64,000 bases of DNA. It comes from Dactylorhiza incarnata (Eukaryota; Streptophyta; Magnoliopsida; Asparagales; Orchidaceae). Each line of letters begins with the position of its first letter. The first letter of the stretch is position 1. The DNA lies in assembly GCA_033032865.1 (NCBI GenBank), contig JAWHQI010000121.1, positions 1,178,001-1,242,000 on the forward strand. Direction: 5' to 3'. Shown here one piece after another: positions 31,275 through 41,680 of this stretch. Made by a program: the position numbers and the translations under genes. The notes under the pieces were generated by a model. That model did no database searches and was not told the DNA's origin. It saw only the letters and a program-made list of their open reading frames with translations.

Positions 31275-34043
31275 TGTGAGGCCCCTATTCAGACCCCACA
31301 TGAAATCTGTATCAAAACATATTTTCATATCATTCATGCCAGGATGTTATAGAAGTAAGTATAGTGAATACAGAATAAAACACATAATAAAAACTTCATA
31401 CCTTAGCCTGATTTTTATTTTTATTTTCCTCTCTGAACCACTTTGATTTCTTAAGAGTCTTCAGGAAACACACATCTTCCTAAAAAAATGAAGTCAACGG
31501 GCTTAGTCATAACGAATATGACTAAGTGAATAACATACTTCTTTAACTGCAGTACATGCAACCAAGGAATATCAGTATCAATATGCATACAGTTCTTTAT
31601 ATTCTTACGTTCTTTCAAGTTCATTTCGTCGAATGTTCTAGTCTTATTCATTCACGTTCATAATCGTTCATTCTTATATTTCTTCTTCGTTCTTATCTTT
31701 TATGCACCACTTTCAATTATCAGAAGTTTTAGTCACTTTTCATTATCGAATTCAATTTGCAGAAGATAAATGCATTCAAATAAGGAATGACATATCAATA
31801 AAGTAACGATCTATTTCCTTTTTCTATTCAGTTCATTTCTTCGAAACTTCTATTCACATTCTGTCTTTATTCGTTCACGTCGTTTCAGTTCTGTTATTCA
31901 ACATCTTTTCATCAATTTCAGATTCTTTCGAGTGTAGTTCAATCAATTCATTTTCTATCGTCACTCATCAAATGTTCTCATAATCAGTTTCTGAATCAGA
32001 TTCCTTGTTTATCTTTCGCTTTATTAAGTTTAGGAAATCATAAGAGTTGCTGTAGATTCCTTCTTGGTCTTCAACGACCTCTTGGCCTTCAACGGCCTCC
32101 AGCCTTCAACGGACTCAATCAATATCAAAAGCACATTCCGCCGTAGTGTATTCACACCACCACTACGGCTACTGGGTTAACCCTTATCATTTCAATTATT
32201 CGTATGCATCGATGCTTATTATCTTTTATTCAACTTTTATCTTTTCTTGTTGTTCTTATTCACGTACATACTGTCAATATTCGCATTCAATCTTCGTATA
32301 TTCAAATATTCTTTCAGAATTTCCTTTGTCGCTTAATTCATATTATTTCTGATTCAACATCTTATACATTCCCATATTAATCCGTGATTCATAAATGTGA
32401 GCGATTTCAATTCCATGTTCATGCACAATCACTAAAATGCTTTCAGTATAAGAATATTATCATATGTATATTCAAAATAAGTCAAAGCTTTGCATAATTA
32501 AAGAAATAAGTACTCACCTTGCTTTTCTCTTTTCTTGTAGTTCTCTGAATTCTCGTCAATTCTACCATCTGGTATCACTCTTCTCGATATCTGTTATTAA
32601 GTGTCGTATGAATTAAACATCTTTTAATAGCTACAACATGGACTCTATCCAATGAATTAAACTCTTTGAAATCATATTCAATAACATTTACACACATCTT
32701 TAACCTTTTCATTACGGATTGCTTAACACTTCATCAAATCACCAACATGAGTAAATCTCCAACCACAAAATCCTTCCCTACACCCAACTAATTGAGTGAA
32801 ATCCCTTCTCACCCAAACCAATTAGTATATGCCCACTGATTTGGAGGAAGGAAACCATATTTCAAGAAATCATCATATAAAAGCCCATACACTCATTCAA
32901 GAAATAAAGTTCTAAAACTTTCAACATCTCCATTTCTCGGCCACATGAAGAACAAATCCCTACACTTAAGCTCTCTCTCTCTCTCTCTCTCTCCATATCA
33001 CAAATCATATTCTCCAAAACTAGTAACAACCACTAGAGTACGAGATTTCATGCCCAAAAAACCAATTCCATAACTCATACCCAAAGCCGGCCAACAAGAA
33101 ATGAAGAAAACTCCATAAGAATGTTACCTGAACTTGAAACTAATTTTCCTACATGACAAACATGACAGCCAACCTTATGAAACTTTAATCAATCCCATAA
33201 ATCGAAACCCTAACTTTACTTCATGACAAGGTTTACACATCACTAATTATTTATCACCCTAAAAGAAATAAAGAAAGAGGTTAAAGAAGAGGAAGAGAGC
33301 TTACAGCGAGAGCAAGAGAATGAAATGCTTGATCGGCCCTTACAGAGTCATACACGACCAACGACGAGCTCTACCTGGAGAGCCCATGTCGAATCGAAGA
33401 GGGAAGAAGGCTATGGTCGCTGTTGATGTCGTCTGGTACAGGAGAAGTCGCCGAGCCCTCTTCTTCGTTCGTCTCACGCTGCAGGAGGAGGGTACATACG
33501 GCAAGAGAAGGCATCGACAGCAGGCTCTCGATCCCAGCTTGCTAGAGAGACATACGAGAGAGAGGAGGAACCATCGATGGGGAAGAGAAGCAGCCAGCCC
33601 TAGCTCGTCGGTTTCTCCAGGAGGCGGAAGTGAAGACGGGAATGAATGTCGAGCGACTAAATAGAATCTAATCCCGCACCGCTTCAGCCCTAATGGCACA
33701 CCACGCCACCGCCTAAACTGAATTCCATGGCATTTAAATTCAATTTCATGTAATGCACTCTCACTTCTTTATTAGCACACAATACACACACTATTTAAAC
33801 AAACTAAATTTGTATTTTCATCCCATTAAATTTAAATATATGACTTCACATAGTAATCCAAATAGTTTACTATACGCACACCAACTTCACAATTTTATTG
33901 CACAGAAAACTTTTCAATAAAAATGTATAATATCTTTTCCTCTCACATTGACATGATTGTGTAAAATGAATGTTAAAATTTCTTAGAACACCTGACACAC
34001 ATTTTATTTTATTTCTTTTTCATTATCATTTTGGGTCGTTACA
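31275..34043 (-). mobile_element. 5' LTR of the nested non-autonomous element (2769 bp)
   Basis: A direct repeat of 27,659-30,374. The main difference is a 69-bp segment at about 33,323-33,391 absent from the other LTR, and one fewer 17-bp unit. In element sense this LTR would drive transcription. Confidence 0.92.
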
Positions 34044-35034
34044 TCCCTTCTCTCTCTCTGCCCAGTTTGCCCCAATAGGGGGCTGCCTATTCATGGGCAG
34101 CCCCCTTCCCTTGGGGAGGGGTTTCTCTCTCCTCCCCCCTTTTTTCTTTTCTTTTTCCAATAATTTCAAGCTGGGGGGGGGGGGGGGGGGGGGGGAGTTT
34201 GACCGAGGTCAATCTTGGACGGGGTCCTCCATGGTCCCGGGGTCCATTAAGAATTGTCGGGGCTGATGCCGGGTTCGTGCGCTTTATATTTCACGCGTTG
34301 CACTGAGGTGGTCTGCATAGTCCTAAAATGACATACTCTCCATACGACCTCGAATAGAGGCGCAACGAATGCTGTTGCGCTTGTATTGTTCATACAATTC
34401 TAACGAAACTGACAGAAGTCAATTCGGGGTTCGTACAGTCACTATTCATTATAATGAGGTAGTGCGTGCTACGACACCCGAAATGGTCGTTTTCTCCAAA
34501 CGACCTCGGATCGAAGTGCAACGAATTCCGTTGCGCTCGTATTGTTCATACGAGTCTAACGGAACTGACTGGGGTCAAATCGGGGTTCGTACGGTCACTA
34601 TTCATAACAATGAGGTAGTGGCGCGCTACGATACCCGAAATGGTCGTTTTCTCCAAACGACCTCAGATCGAAGTGCAACGAATTCCGTTGCGCTCATATT
34701 GTTCATACGAGTCTAACGGAACTGACTGGAGTCAAATCGGGGTTCGTACGGTCACTATTCATAACAATGAGGTAGTGGCGCGCTACGATACCCGAAATGG
34801 CCGTTTTCTCCAAACGACCTCGGATCGAAGTGCAACGAATTCCGTTGCGCTCGTATTGCTCATACGAGTCTAACAGAACTGACTGGAGTCAAATCGGGGT
34901 TCATTTGGTCACTGTACCCCAACGACTTAGTTGCGGCGCGCAACATCACTTAAAATGGTAGTTTTCTACCGCTCGGGCCTACTTTTATTAGGCTCACTAG
35001 GGTCTAGTGGCCCAATAAAAGTCGGGATGTTACA
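34044..35034 (-). mobile_element. 5' LTR of the Tekay-like element, U3-side part (copy C)
   Basis: It resumes after the duplicated TCCCT with the sequence matching 16,566-17,552 of copy B: a G run of 23 bases (34,173-34,195), the 157-bp hairpin array (about 34,325-34,900), the terminal palindrome (34,978-35,025) and the end GGGATGTTACA. It is followed by GACTC (35,035-35,039). Confidence 0.93.
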
Positions 35035-35039
35035 GACTC

Positions 35040-35574
35040 CCCCTGTGTTGCTGAGTCTTGAGGCTTTAATTTCGAAGAAACGGCTGGCTCTCCTTCAGAG
35101 AGAAAAGAAATAAGAATAGCCATTGTATACACAGAGTCTCGAAGAGGTTGTGTGCTGATACACTTCTCCCCCTGCTTTATATTATTGACCAAGGATACAA
35201 AGACATCAGCAGAAACGGCTGCCGATCTTAATTCTGCATCCAAGGCCTTGATCTTAGAAGTAAGGCCTTGCAACCTTCTGTGTTTGCCGCGAATTTTCCG
35301 ATAACAAGCATTGGAGAAGTCAAGATACAGCGAGCTGAACTGAGAAAGCAGTGTTTCTAGAGCAAGATTAACTGCTTCAAGAATATTTTATTGATGCATC
35401 AGAGATGCCATTGAGATCCTGAGGGTACCTGCATGTAAACAGAAGAAGAGACGAAGAAGGGAAATGGAAGAGAGCAAGAGGGAGAAAATTCGAATAGCAC
35501 AATAGAAACGAATGCTTAAGTTGCTTAGTAGTTACCGTCTGTGGTAGGCCTTTTGCCTTGTCCTGACGATACAC
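35040..35574 (-). pseudogene. env-like ORF of the SIRE-like element, upstream part
   Basis: This is the part of the env-like ORF on the other side of the Tekay-like insertion. The minus strand contains LLSQFSSLYLDFSNACYRK, KIKALDAELRSAAVS and FVSLVNNIKQGEKC, a helical, coiled-coil-like composition, followed by SKLKPQDSATQGES at the insertion site. A frame change lies near 35,386. A candidate intron with GT/AG borders (35,429-35,535; pyrimidine tract, then ACATGCAG) precedes it, but this is inference. No pol lies further upstream, so the SIRE-like element is incomplete. Confidence 0.5.
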
Positions 35575-35589
35575 CCTTGTGGTCGAGAT

Positions 35590-35810
35590 AGTTTTGTCAT
35601 CGAGAAGCCAGCGCTAGTGTTAACGCTGGTGGTAGCCGTCTAGAGTGTTACATATCGGTCTGTCATCAAAATGTAACGTCGAGTGGTAACGCTAATGCTG
35701 GCGGTAGCCATATCGTCTAGATGTCTGGACGACATGATGCAGAGAGCGTTTGAGCATTAGAGTTACCGTTGCCCGGTAGCGCTAACGCTGGCGATAGTTT
35801 ACGGAACCAG
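35590..35810. repeat. Repeated GCTAACGCTGG words
   Basis: Three to four degenerate copies of a unit containing GGTAGCGCTAACGCTGGCGG(T/A)TAG-like words, each with the self-complementary core AGCGCT or close to it. They resemble the motif clusters found in the copia-like LTRs of this window. From 35,811 to 36,377 nothing recognisable was seen. Confidence 0.6.
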
Positions 35811-36377
35811 ATCCGTAAATAAGTGATTTCTAGGTGTCTGATCTTTTTAGAACTTGATCTGATGGCTCTATGTGATCGGGCAGAGAAGTTTTCCCATCTC
35901 ATTTGCTAAGTCTTTTAGTCTGTGGAGGCTAAGGAGCGTGAGGGTTCGGAGGAGGAAGATGATCTAGATCTGCCATTGTTGGAGATTCAGAGCTCCGTTC
36001 GAGGGCTTGAAGGTGCACATTTCCATCCGTGCTATTCAAGATCTCCATGGCAAGGAAGAGATTGAACAAGGTAACAATCCTCTTCCTCCCGGTCTTAGGA
36101 TGCGTGTATGACATCTTTTCTGTTTATGCCTTCTTTTCATGCAATTTCTGGCACAGAATCTCTCAAGTGAGAGGGATCCAGGATGCCTTGGTTCTAGAGG
36201 AACCACCAAGTTGATTGAGTTCATCCCCGACATGATTTGCATTAGAAATCCGCTATGTTAGCAGATTAAGCATTTTGGGTGAAGCCAAAATTGCGACCGG
36301 TGGTCCGATTCGGTGATGTTGTCTGATGTGCATATTAGGGATTTTTCGTAGAAATCTGATTGCGGTGAAGACGCCGT

Positions 36378-37340
36378 TGTGATGCCCTTATTTTCGTGTG
36401 AGAACGAATGTTGGCTTAGGGCGGAAAAATGTTTGTGATGAATATTTGGGGAAATGTGAGTACCCTTGTTAATGTGTCATTTGGGGAAATGAGAGTACCC
36501 ATTAGGGGAAATGAGAGTACCCATGTTGATGTATCAATGGGGAAATGAGAGTACACATCGGAGAGATGTGAATCCTCATGTTGTCGTGCCATTGAGGAAA
36601 TGTGTGTGCCCATTGGGGAAAATTGAGTACCCAGGTCGTTGATGTGCTATGATGATGTAATATGTGTGATGGTTTGTTAGAATCATACACGATATATGGT
36701 GTATTGGGTGAAACCCGGGTTTGCATACTTGTTGCATAAATAGTCTCCTTTATTTATTTACTCAACATAGAAACGTGGATGATGCTTGTGACACCTTTAC
36801 TTGATTGTTTCTATGTTGTTATGTTTATTTACATTTGCATATGAAGTGCTGATTTGCAGGGTGATGTAGCTCCCTGGGGTCCGCTAGGACGGGCGAGAGG
36901 AGGAGGTGATGTTACGTATTTTTGTAGTCAGCCCTGGCTGACCCTTGTTGTACCGCTTCTTCTATGATGGTTGCAGGGCAAGGATCGCAAGTTGGACTTA
37001 GCTCGCCGGCCAAAAAGGTCTAAGCTTCATGAAGTGTACCTCCTCTTGCTTATTGTTATGTTTCTTTTATTTTGTTCCGGCTTGCACGTCGAGGTAGCGT
37101 AGGATTTGCTACTATGTTTTGTTGGAGTTTGGTTTGGTTTTCGTTTGGATCATTTGCTATGTAAGGCCTTAAGGCCAAAGCACTCATATGTAGATGTAGA
37201 CAACTTCTTTGTTTAGTTTAATTGTTTTCGTTGTGGCTGGTCTGTGTTTTGAGATGGGTAGAAATTCTTATCACTTTATAATACCAAAGCTATGACGATT
37301 ATATGATGTGGGTCCCGATCGGACCCATATTATATGGTCA
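36378..37340 (+). mobile_element. Possible solo gypsy LTR
   Basis: It starts TGTGATGCCCTTATTTTCG and ends after GGGTCCCGATCGGACCC and TATGGTCA, both common at plant gypsy LTR ends, and it separates a Harbinger fragment from the DNA to its left. No matching target-site duplication was found, so borders are uncertain. Confidence 0.4.
36425..36640. repeat. Minisatellite with GGGGAAATGAGAGTACCCAT units
   Basis: About seven imperfect units of 28-60 bp, each containing GGGGAAAT(G/T)(A/T)GAGTACCCAT or a close variant, with spacer text GTTGATGT(A/G)(T/C)CA. It lies within the possible solo LTR. Confidence 0.85.
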
Positions 37341-37343
37341 TTG

Positions 37344-37845
37344 CAGGGGAGCTATTACATGTTGGATACCCAATGCAAGAAGGATATATTAAACCTTACG
37401 TTGAAATAAGATATCATTTGCCAGGCTTCGCACGGGGTCAGTGTCCGGTACAAGGACGAAAGAAAACAGTCAATCAGGGGCAGTAATCATTGTGTAGTGT
37501 TATAGAACGTGCGTTTGGCGTGTGGAAGAAGAAATGGTGTATCCATCGCGATATACCACAATATAGTTTCAAAAAAGCAGTGAAATATTGTAATCTCTAC
37601 GATGACACTGTATAATTTTATACACATGCATCATTCACATACAGGTTGGGATTTCTACCGATGTGATCACAATGAGACTTTTGTTTACACTCGGGCGTCT
37701 AATTAGGTGAGGGGTACAAATGGCAAGCAATGCACGGAGGGAGAACAATGAAATTGTTATGGTGCAAGGTGTGGATCAAGTCAAATAGTTGTACTTTGTG
37801 ACTCCATTGTCGAACAGCTATATGATGTTGTCGTACATTGAGGCT
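37344..37845 (+). pseudogene. PIF/Harbinger transposase relic (DDE domain, C-terminal half)
   Basis: Plus-strand translation in shifting frames gives GSYYMLD, GYPMQEGYIKPY, IRYHLPGF, then SVIERAFGVWKKKW, IPQYSFKKAVKYC and CDSIVEQLYDVV. Plant Harbinger transposases have the same order: a YYLVDAGYP segment with the second catalytic Asp, and the VIERxFG segment with the catalytic Glu. At least two frame shifts and two stops show it is long dead. The N-terminal half is missing, cut at the possible solo LTR. Confidence 0.85.
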
Positions 37846-37929
37846 GAATACGATTTTTATTTTTGTGTTAATTAGTTTGCATTTCAATTTTCTAAAAAAA
37901 ATTGTTGCATTTTCTTTGAGATTTATGTA

Positions 37930-38112
37930 TGTTTTATTTTTAACCGCCTCCAAAATGGTGATTTTCCAAACAGATACATTGTTTTACAGTTTTGAAACTG
38001 ACTGCAAACAGAGGTTACCCAAACAGTTCTCAGTTTTAAAAATACTGGTTTATAATCTCTCTTTCACACTGCTCCCTTTTAAAATGGCATCGATATCCTA
38101 AACAGAACCTTA
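37930..38112. mobile_element. Probable Tourist/Harbinger-type terminal region
   Basis: The sequence ends with CCTAAACAGAACC followed by TTA at 38,110-38,112, which fits a Harbinger-type terminal repeat (GGTTCTGTTTAGG) and its 3-bp TWA target site. Internal copies of CCAAACAG occur at about 37,968 and 38,018. The opposite terminal repeat was not found. It may be the 3' end of the transposase element just upstream. Confidence 0.4.
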
Positions 38113-38736
38113 GTCTGTTTTTAAACTAACCTCATTTTTCTACCAAAGCCAGAAGAGGCAGTAGTGGACCCAGCAGCGGCAACATGATGGTTCATACGAT
38201 GTACCTAATGATAATGTTGACCATGAGATGAACTTATAGGAGATGAAACATTTGTAGATTTACTTGTCTTTTCTAGGTTGTTCTATCCGGTTGTGGTCCT
38301 ATTTGTAGGCCCACGATGAAGACATGGGCTATGTATATACTTTGTGTTATGAGACCTTCGAGCATATGTGTTCTTACTTGTTTCGCACTTTACTTCCAGT
38401 TTAATACTTTGTGACACGTCGACTGGCATTTGATTATATGCATGCATGTTTTAATTTGACTTTCGCTACTTATATCTCTTCCGCTATGCAAGAATGTGAT
38501 ACGGTGGAGACTAGCTTGACAATACCACCAAGTTGGATACGAGTTGGAGTATGATAATGCAAGAGTTGGAATGAGTGTTCTTCTCATGCACTACCTACGT
38601 GATTGCACTCAATTAGTTGGGTGCATTGGACATAAACTTTTTAATTTGGTCTATCACTCCAGAAAGGGAGTGCTTCACCTGAAGCAAGATGAGAATAAAC
38701 TTGATTAGAAAAGTATTGTGGTATTTCCTTCTCCTT

Positions 38737-38737
<1 letters not shown>

Positions 38738-38815
<78 letters not shown>
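38738..38815. repeat. (TA)n microsatellite
   Basis: An almost perfect TA run of about 78 bases; the Ile/Tyr ORFs read through it are artefacts. Confidence 0.98.
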
Positions 38816-38819
<4 letters not shown>

Positions 38820-40697
38820 CATGGAGAGCCCTGTTGAAATAGGAGGGGAAACAATATAAGAGACCATAAGAGGAAGATTACTGCTGTATTTATCTCCACT
38901 TTGAGAATAAAATAAGATTTGAAGTTGAAGGTGTATAGTATAACCCTACTTAATTGGTTGAGATTACACAAAATGATGAAATTTCAATTCACGAGGATTC
39001 TATGACTATTTTTCAATGTGGGGAATCCACATATTTCCCCTCTTGGAGGCTATATTGTGTGGGCTAAAATATCTCAAACCACCTCCAAAGTTGAGAAAAA
39101 ACATATATTTTACTAGCGTAAGTAATCCTCATGCATAATGTTAGATGGCAAGAGAGGCCTTTAGGCCACGCATTAATGTTAAAAACACTTTTAATTTATC
39201 TCAATCTCTTTACATTATTTTCAACATTTTGTATTTTTTTTTAACTTATTTTACTTTATCTTAAGCGTTTATATTTTAAATTGGTTTTTCTCCCACTGCA
39301 TATATTTAAATTTATTTTAATTATTTATATATATTATCACACTTTATTTTTCTCTTCTCGATGAAATTCGAATTCCTGCACTCAACTACATATCCAATTT
39401 TACAGCTTGAGGATCCATGAACAAAGTAATTTCTTCTATTTGCGTCTACTATGTTTTACAAACTAATATAGCATGATATTTAGTGCTATTACTTTCTATA
39501 AATCAATATGTAACTAACCTGTATAAATATTGTGTCAATGAACTACAGCAAGCACATTGCCAGGCTATTTTTCCACAATCCTTCAAAAAATGTTCACTCC
39601 CATTTATATTTTTATTTAATTTGATAATATTTTAATCTTCATTTAATTTATGTTATTTCATTTTCTTGAATATGTATACACAAGCATATTGTTTTCACCT
39701 GTCTCTTCCATTCCCTCCCTTCCACTCTCTAATGTAAAAGAGCAAAAAAGTAATTAGTAAAAAAACCTGAATTTTATACAAAAAAAAAGATTTTTTTAAC
39801 TATTATAAAGATATTTTTAATACTGCTAAATATATCATCGTACTAAATAGCCTCCTCATTATATACTATGGAAAAATCCCATTTAAAGAGTAGACAAAAT
39901 GACAACTATAATCTTGGAAGTAGTTTGAAAAGCAGCATCATCTATAATGTATTAGTCTTATGCCACTAATATTGTACAAATATTTTGTATTGTCATGTAC
40001 GACCTTAATTGAAATGTATTTTGAGGGCTATGGCCTTAATTGAGATGTATTTGAGGGCTTGTGATCCATACCCTCATTTTTATCTTTAATTTCAAACTCA
40101 AAAACATATAAAGGAAAAAAAGATTAAAATAAATTGTCAAGCCAATTAGCTTTTCTTAAAATTAATCTTGACTACTTTAACATCTTGCAAAATAATTTGA
40201 TATCAACATTTTATTCGAGAAAAAGACAACTATATGCACATCCTCTTAACATTTAAATTTGCACCTAATGAAAAGTCTCATGAAAAGAAATTGTTGGTGC
40301 ATATAGACAAAATAGGGGCAAAACGAACAATGGTGGATACCTAACTCAAGCATCGGTTGACTTGCTCTAGCTGCACGACATCAAAGCATTCAGCATTATT
40401 CATGACACTCGAACATATCGATCATAATCCCGTGATATACGTATAAATATTGACGGATATCTAATTCAAACATTGGTTGACTTGAGCTAGCTGGTTACAC
40501 GACATCAAAATATTAGGCATTAGTCATGATACTCGAGGTTATCGGTCATGAGTTGATTTACAATAGATATGCGAGAAAACAACTGGTTATATTTCATAGA
40601 ACAAAAACTGCTTCGAGAAACAGAAACATGGGACCATCCATATAGAAGTTAGATATTGATTCAGCAGCACTATTTGATAACACTCATGATGCCATCT
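38816..40697. other. AT-rich DNA without recognisable genes
   Basis: Low-complexity AT-rich sequence. Two related phrases around GACTTGCTCTAGCTGCACGACATC (40,352) and GACTTGAGCTAGCTGGTTACACGACATC (40,481) form a diverged repeat of about 120 bp. No coding exon was found. Confidence 0.6.
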
Positions 40698-41423
40698 TTA
40701 TTCCTTGCAACATCCAGAAGGGTCTGCATTCTCAACAATCCATGGATGCGTTAATATTTTTTGTGGAGAAAGCCTCTTTGATGAATCCTTCACTAGAAGC
40801 TACAAACATAAATAACATTAAAACAACTACAAAAATTAAAACAGCAGCAATAAAAGAGAGATGTCATTCTACATTGGAGAAAAGCAAATTAAAGTTTGGG
40901 ATTTCCCTTCTATCTTTCAAAATTACTGTACATGTACGTAAGTTTAGAGGGAAGATTTTGGTAATTTCGAAAGATAGAGGGGAGGTTCATGTAATTATGT
41001 AAAAGTGGAGGGGAGTTTTTTATAATTAATAGTAAAATTAAATGACTGCTTACCTTGGAGATTAAATGCTTTGCTTCTGGAGAGATGTAAGGTGAGGAAG
41101 GGAATACAACATCGACCTTAAGAATCCTGGTATTTCATGAATGCAAAAGAGTAAGTAGTGCATATACTGATATGACTCAGTATCCTAAGAATTATAACAT
41201 ACCTCCTAAACGTATCGTGCTGATCTTCAGCTTCAAATGGCGGGAAGCCATACAGAAATTCATAGCAGAGAATGCCGAGGGTCCAATTATCCACACTTTG
41301 ATCGTGCGCCTTTTTCTCCACCATTTCTGGCGCAAGGTAATCAATGGTGCCGCACATGGTTTGTCTCTTTACATGTGCTTGTAGCTCTGCAGCCCATCCG
41401 AAATCTGCTATTTTTAGTCGGCC
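40698..41423 (-). CDS. Aurora-type Ser/Thr kinase, last three exons (partial gene)
   Basis: Aurora kinases control mitotic spindle and chromosome segregation. Three minus-strand exons are visible: 41,423-41,203, 41,126-41,054 and 40,799-40,698. All have AG acceptors and GT donors, and the frame is continuous to a TAA stop. They encode the DFG motif ([11 protein letters not shown]), activation segment ([19 protein letters not shown]), [15 protein letters not shown] and [14 protein letters not shown], then [12 protein letters not shown] and the C-terminus [12 protein letters not shown]. These match plant Aurora kinases closely. The upstream exons with the ATP-binding lobe and HRD motif were not found; retrotransposons start at 41,681, inside what would be the preceding intron. 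So this is either the tail of a gene expanded by insertions or a pseudogene fragment. No stop or frame shift is present in the exons. Confidence 0.9.
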
Positions 41424-41680
41424 CTGAACAATGCATCAACCCAATGAGAATAGTTTATACAACAAAGGGTCAGAAACCTAACAACAACCAAAAAAACTTG
41501 AAAATCGCCTTTGGCTTTACTGGAATCATGTAGAGGAACTTGATCGTGAAATAATTTTATGGATAACACACAAATATTGATAATTTATATCATGATGCAA
41601 GTAAAACTTACCATGTTTTTCATTTAACTACAAAAAAATTTCATGGTCTTGTACAAAAAGACAATAGGAGAACAATAATT

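Larger units (their letters stand above)
27659..34043 (-). mobile_element. Non-autonomous LTR retrotransposon (LARD-like) nested in LTR copy C
   Basis: Two direct LTRs, 27,659-30,374 and 31,275-34,043, enclose a 900-bp internal region with no gag or pol. On the minus strand the LTR starts TGTAACGACCC and ends GGGGCCTCACA. The primer-binding site and polypurine tract are both well formed, so it can have been mobilised only by proteins of another gypsy element. The LTR start, GAGGACGAAA motif and tRNA primer suggest a Tekay-like partner; this is inference. LTR differences look like a few per cent at most, so the insertion is recent. Confidence 0.94.
12986..35034 (-). mobile_element. Complete Ty3/gypsy element, Tekay-like chromovirus, with two nested insertions
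   Basis: Reading on the minus strand: 5' LTR 35,034-23,976, primer-binding site, gag, protease, RT, RNase H, integrase with a C-terminal chromodomain-like segment, and 3' LTR 17,552-12,986. The LTRs begin TGTAACATCCC and end GGTCTTACA. The 5-bp duplication GACTC flanks the whole. Removing the nested LTR element (27,659-34,043) and the solo LTR (20,879-22,269) leaves an original length of about 14 kb, of which about 9 kb is LTR. Gag and Pol carry nonsense codons, so this copy is not autonomous now. Lineage assignment comes from RT and integrase motifs and the chromodomain. Confidence 0.93.

Noticed and set aside
38610..38970. Minus-strand ORFs across the TA microsatellite
   Set aside because: Translation of a TA repeat (Ile/Tyr runs), not a gene.
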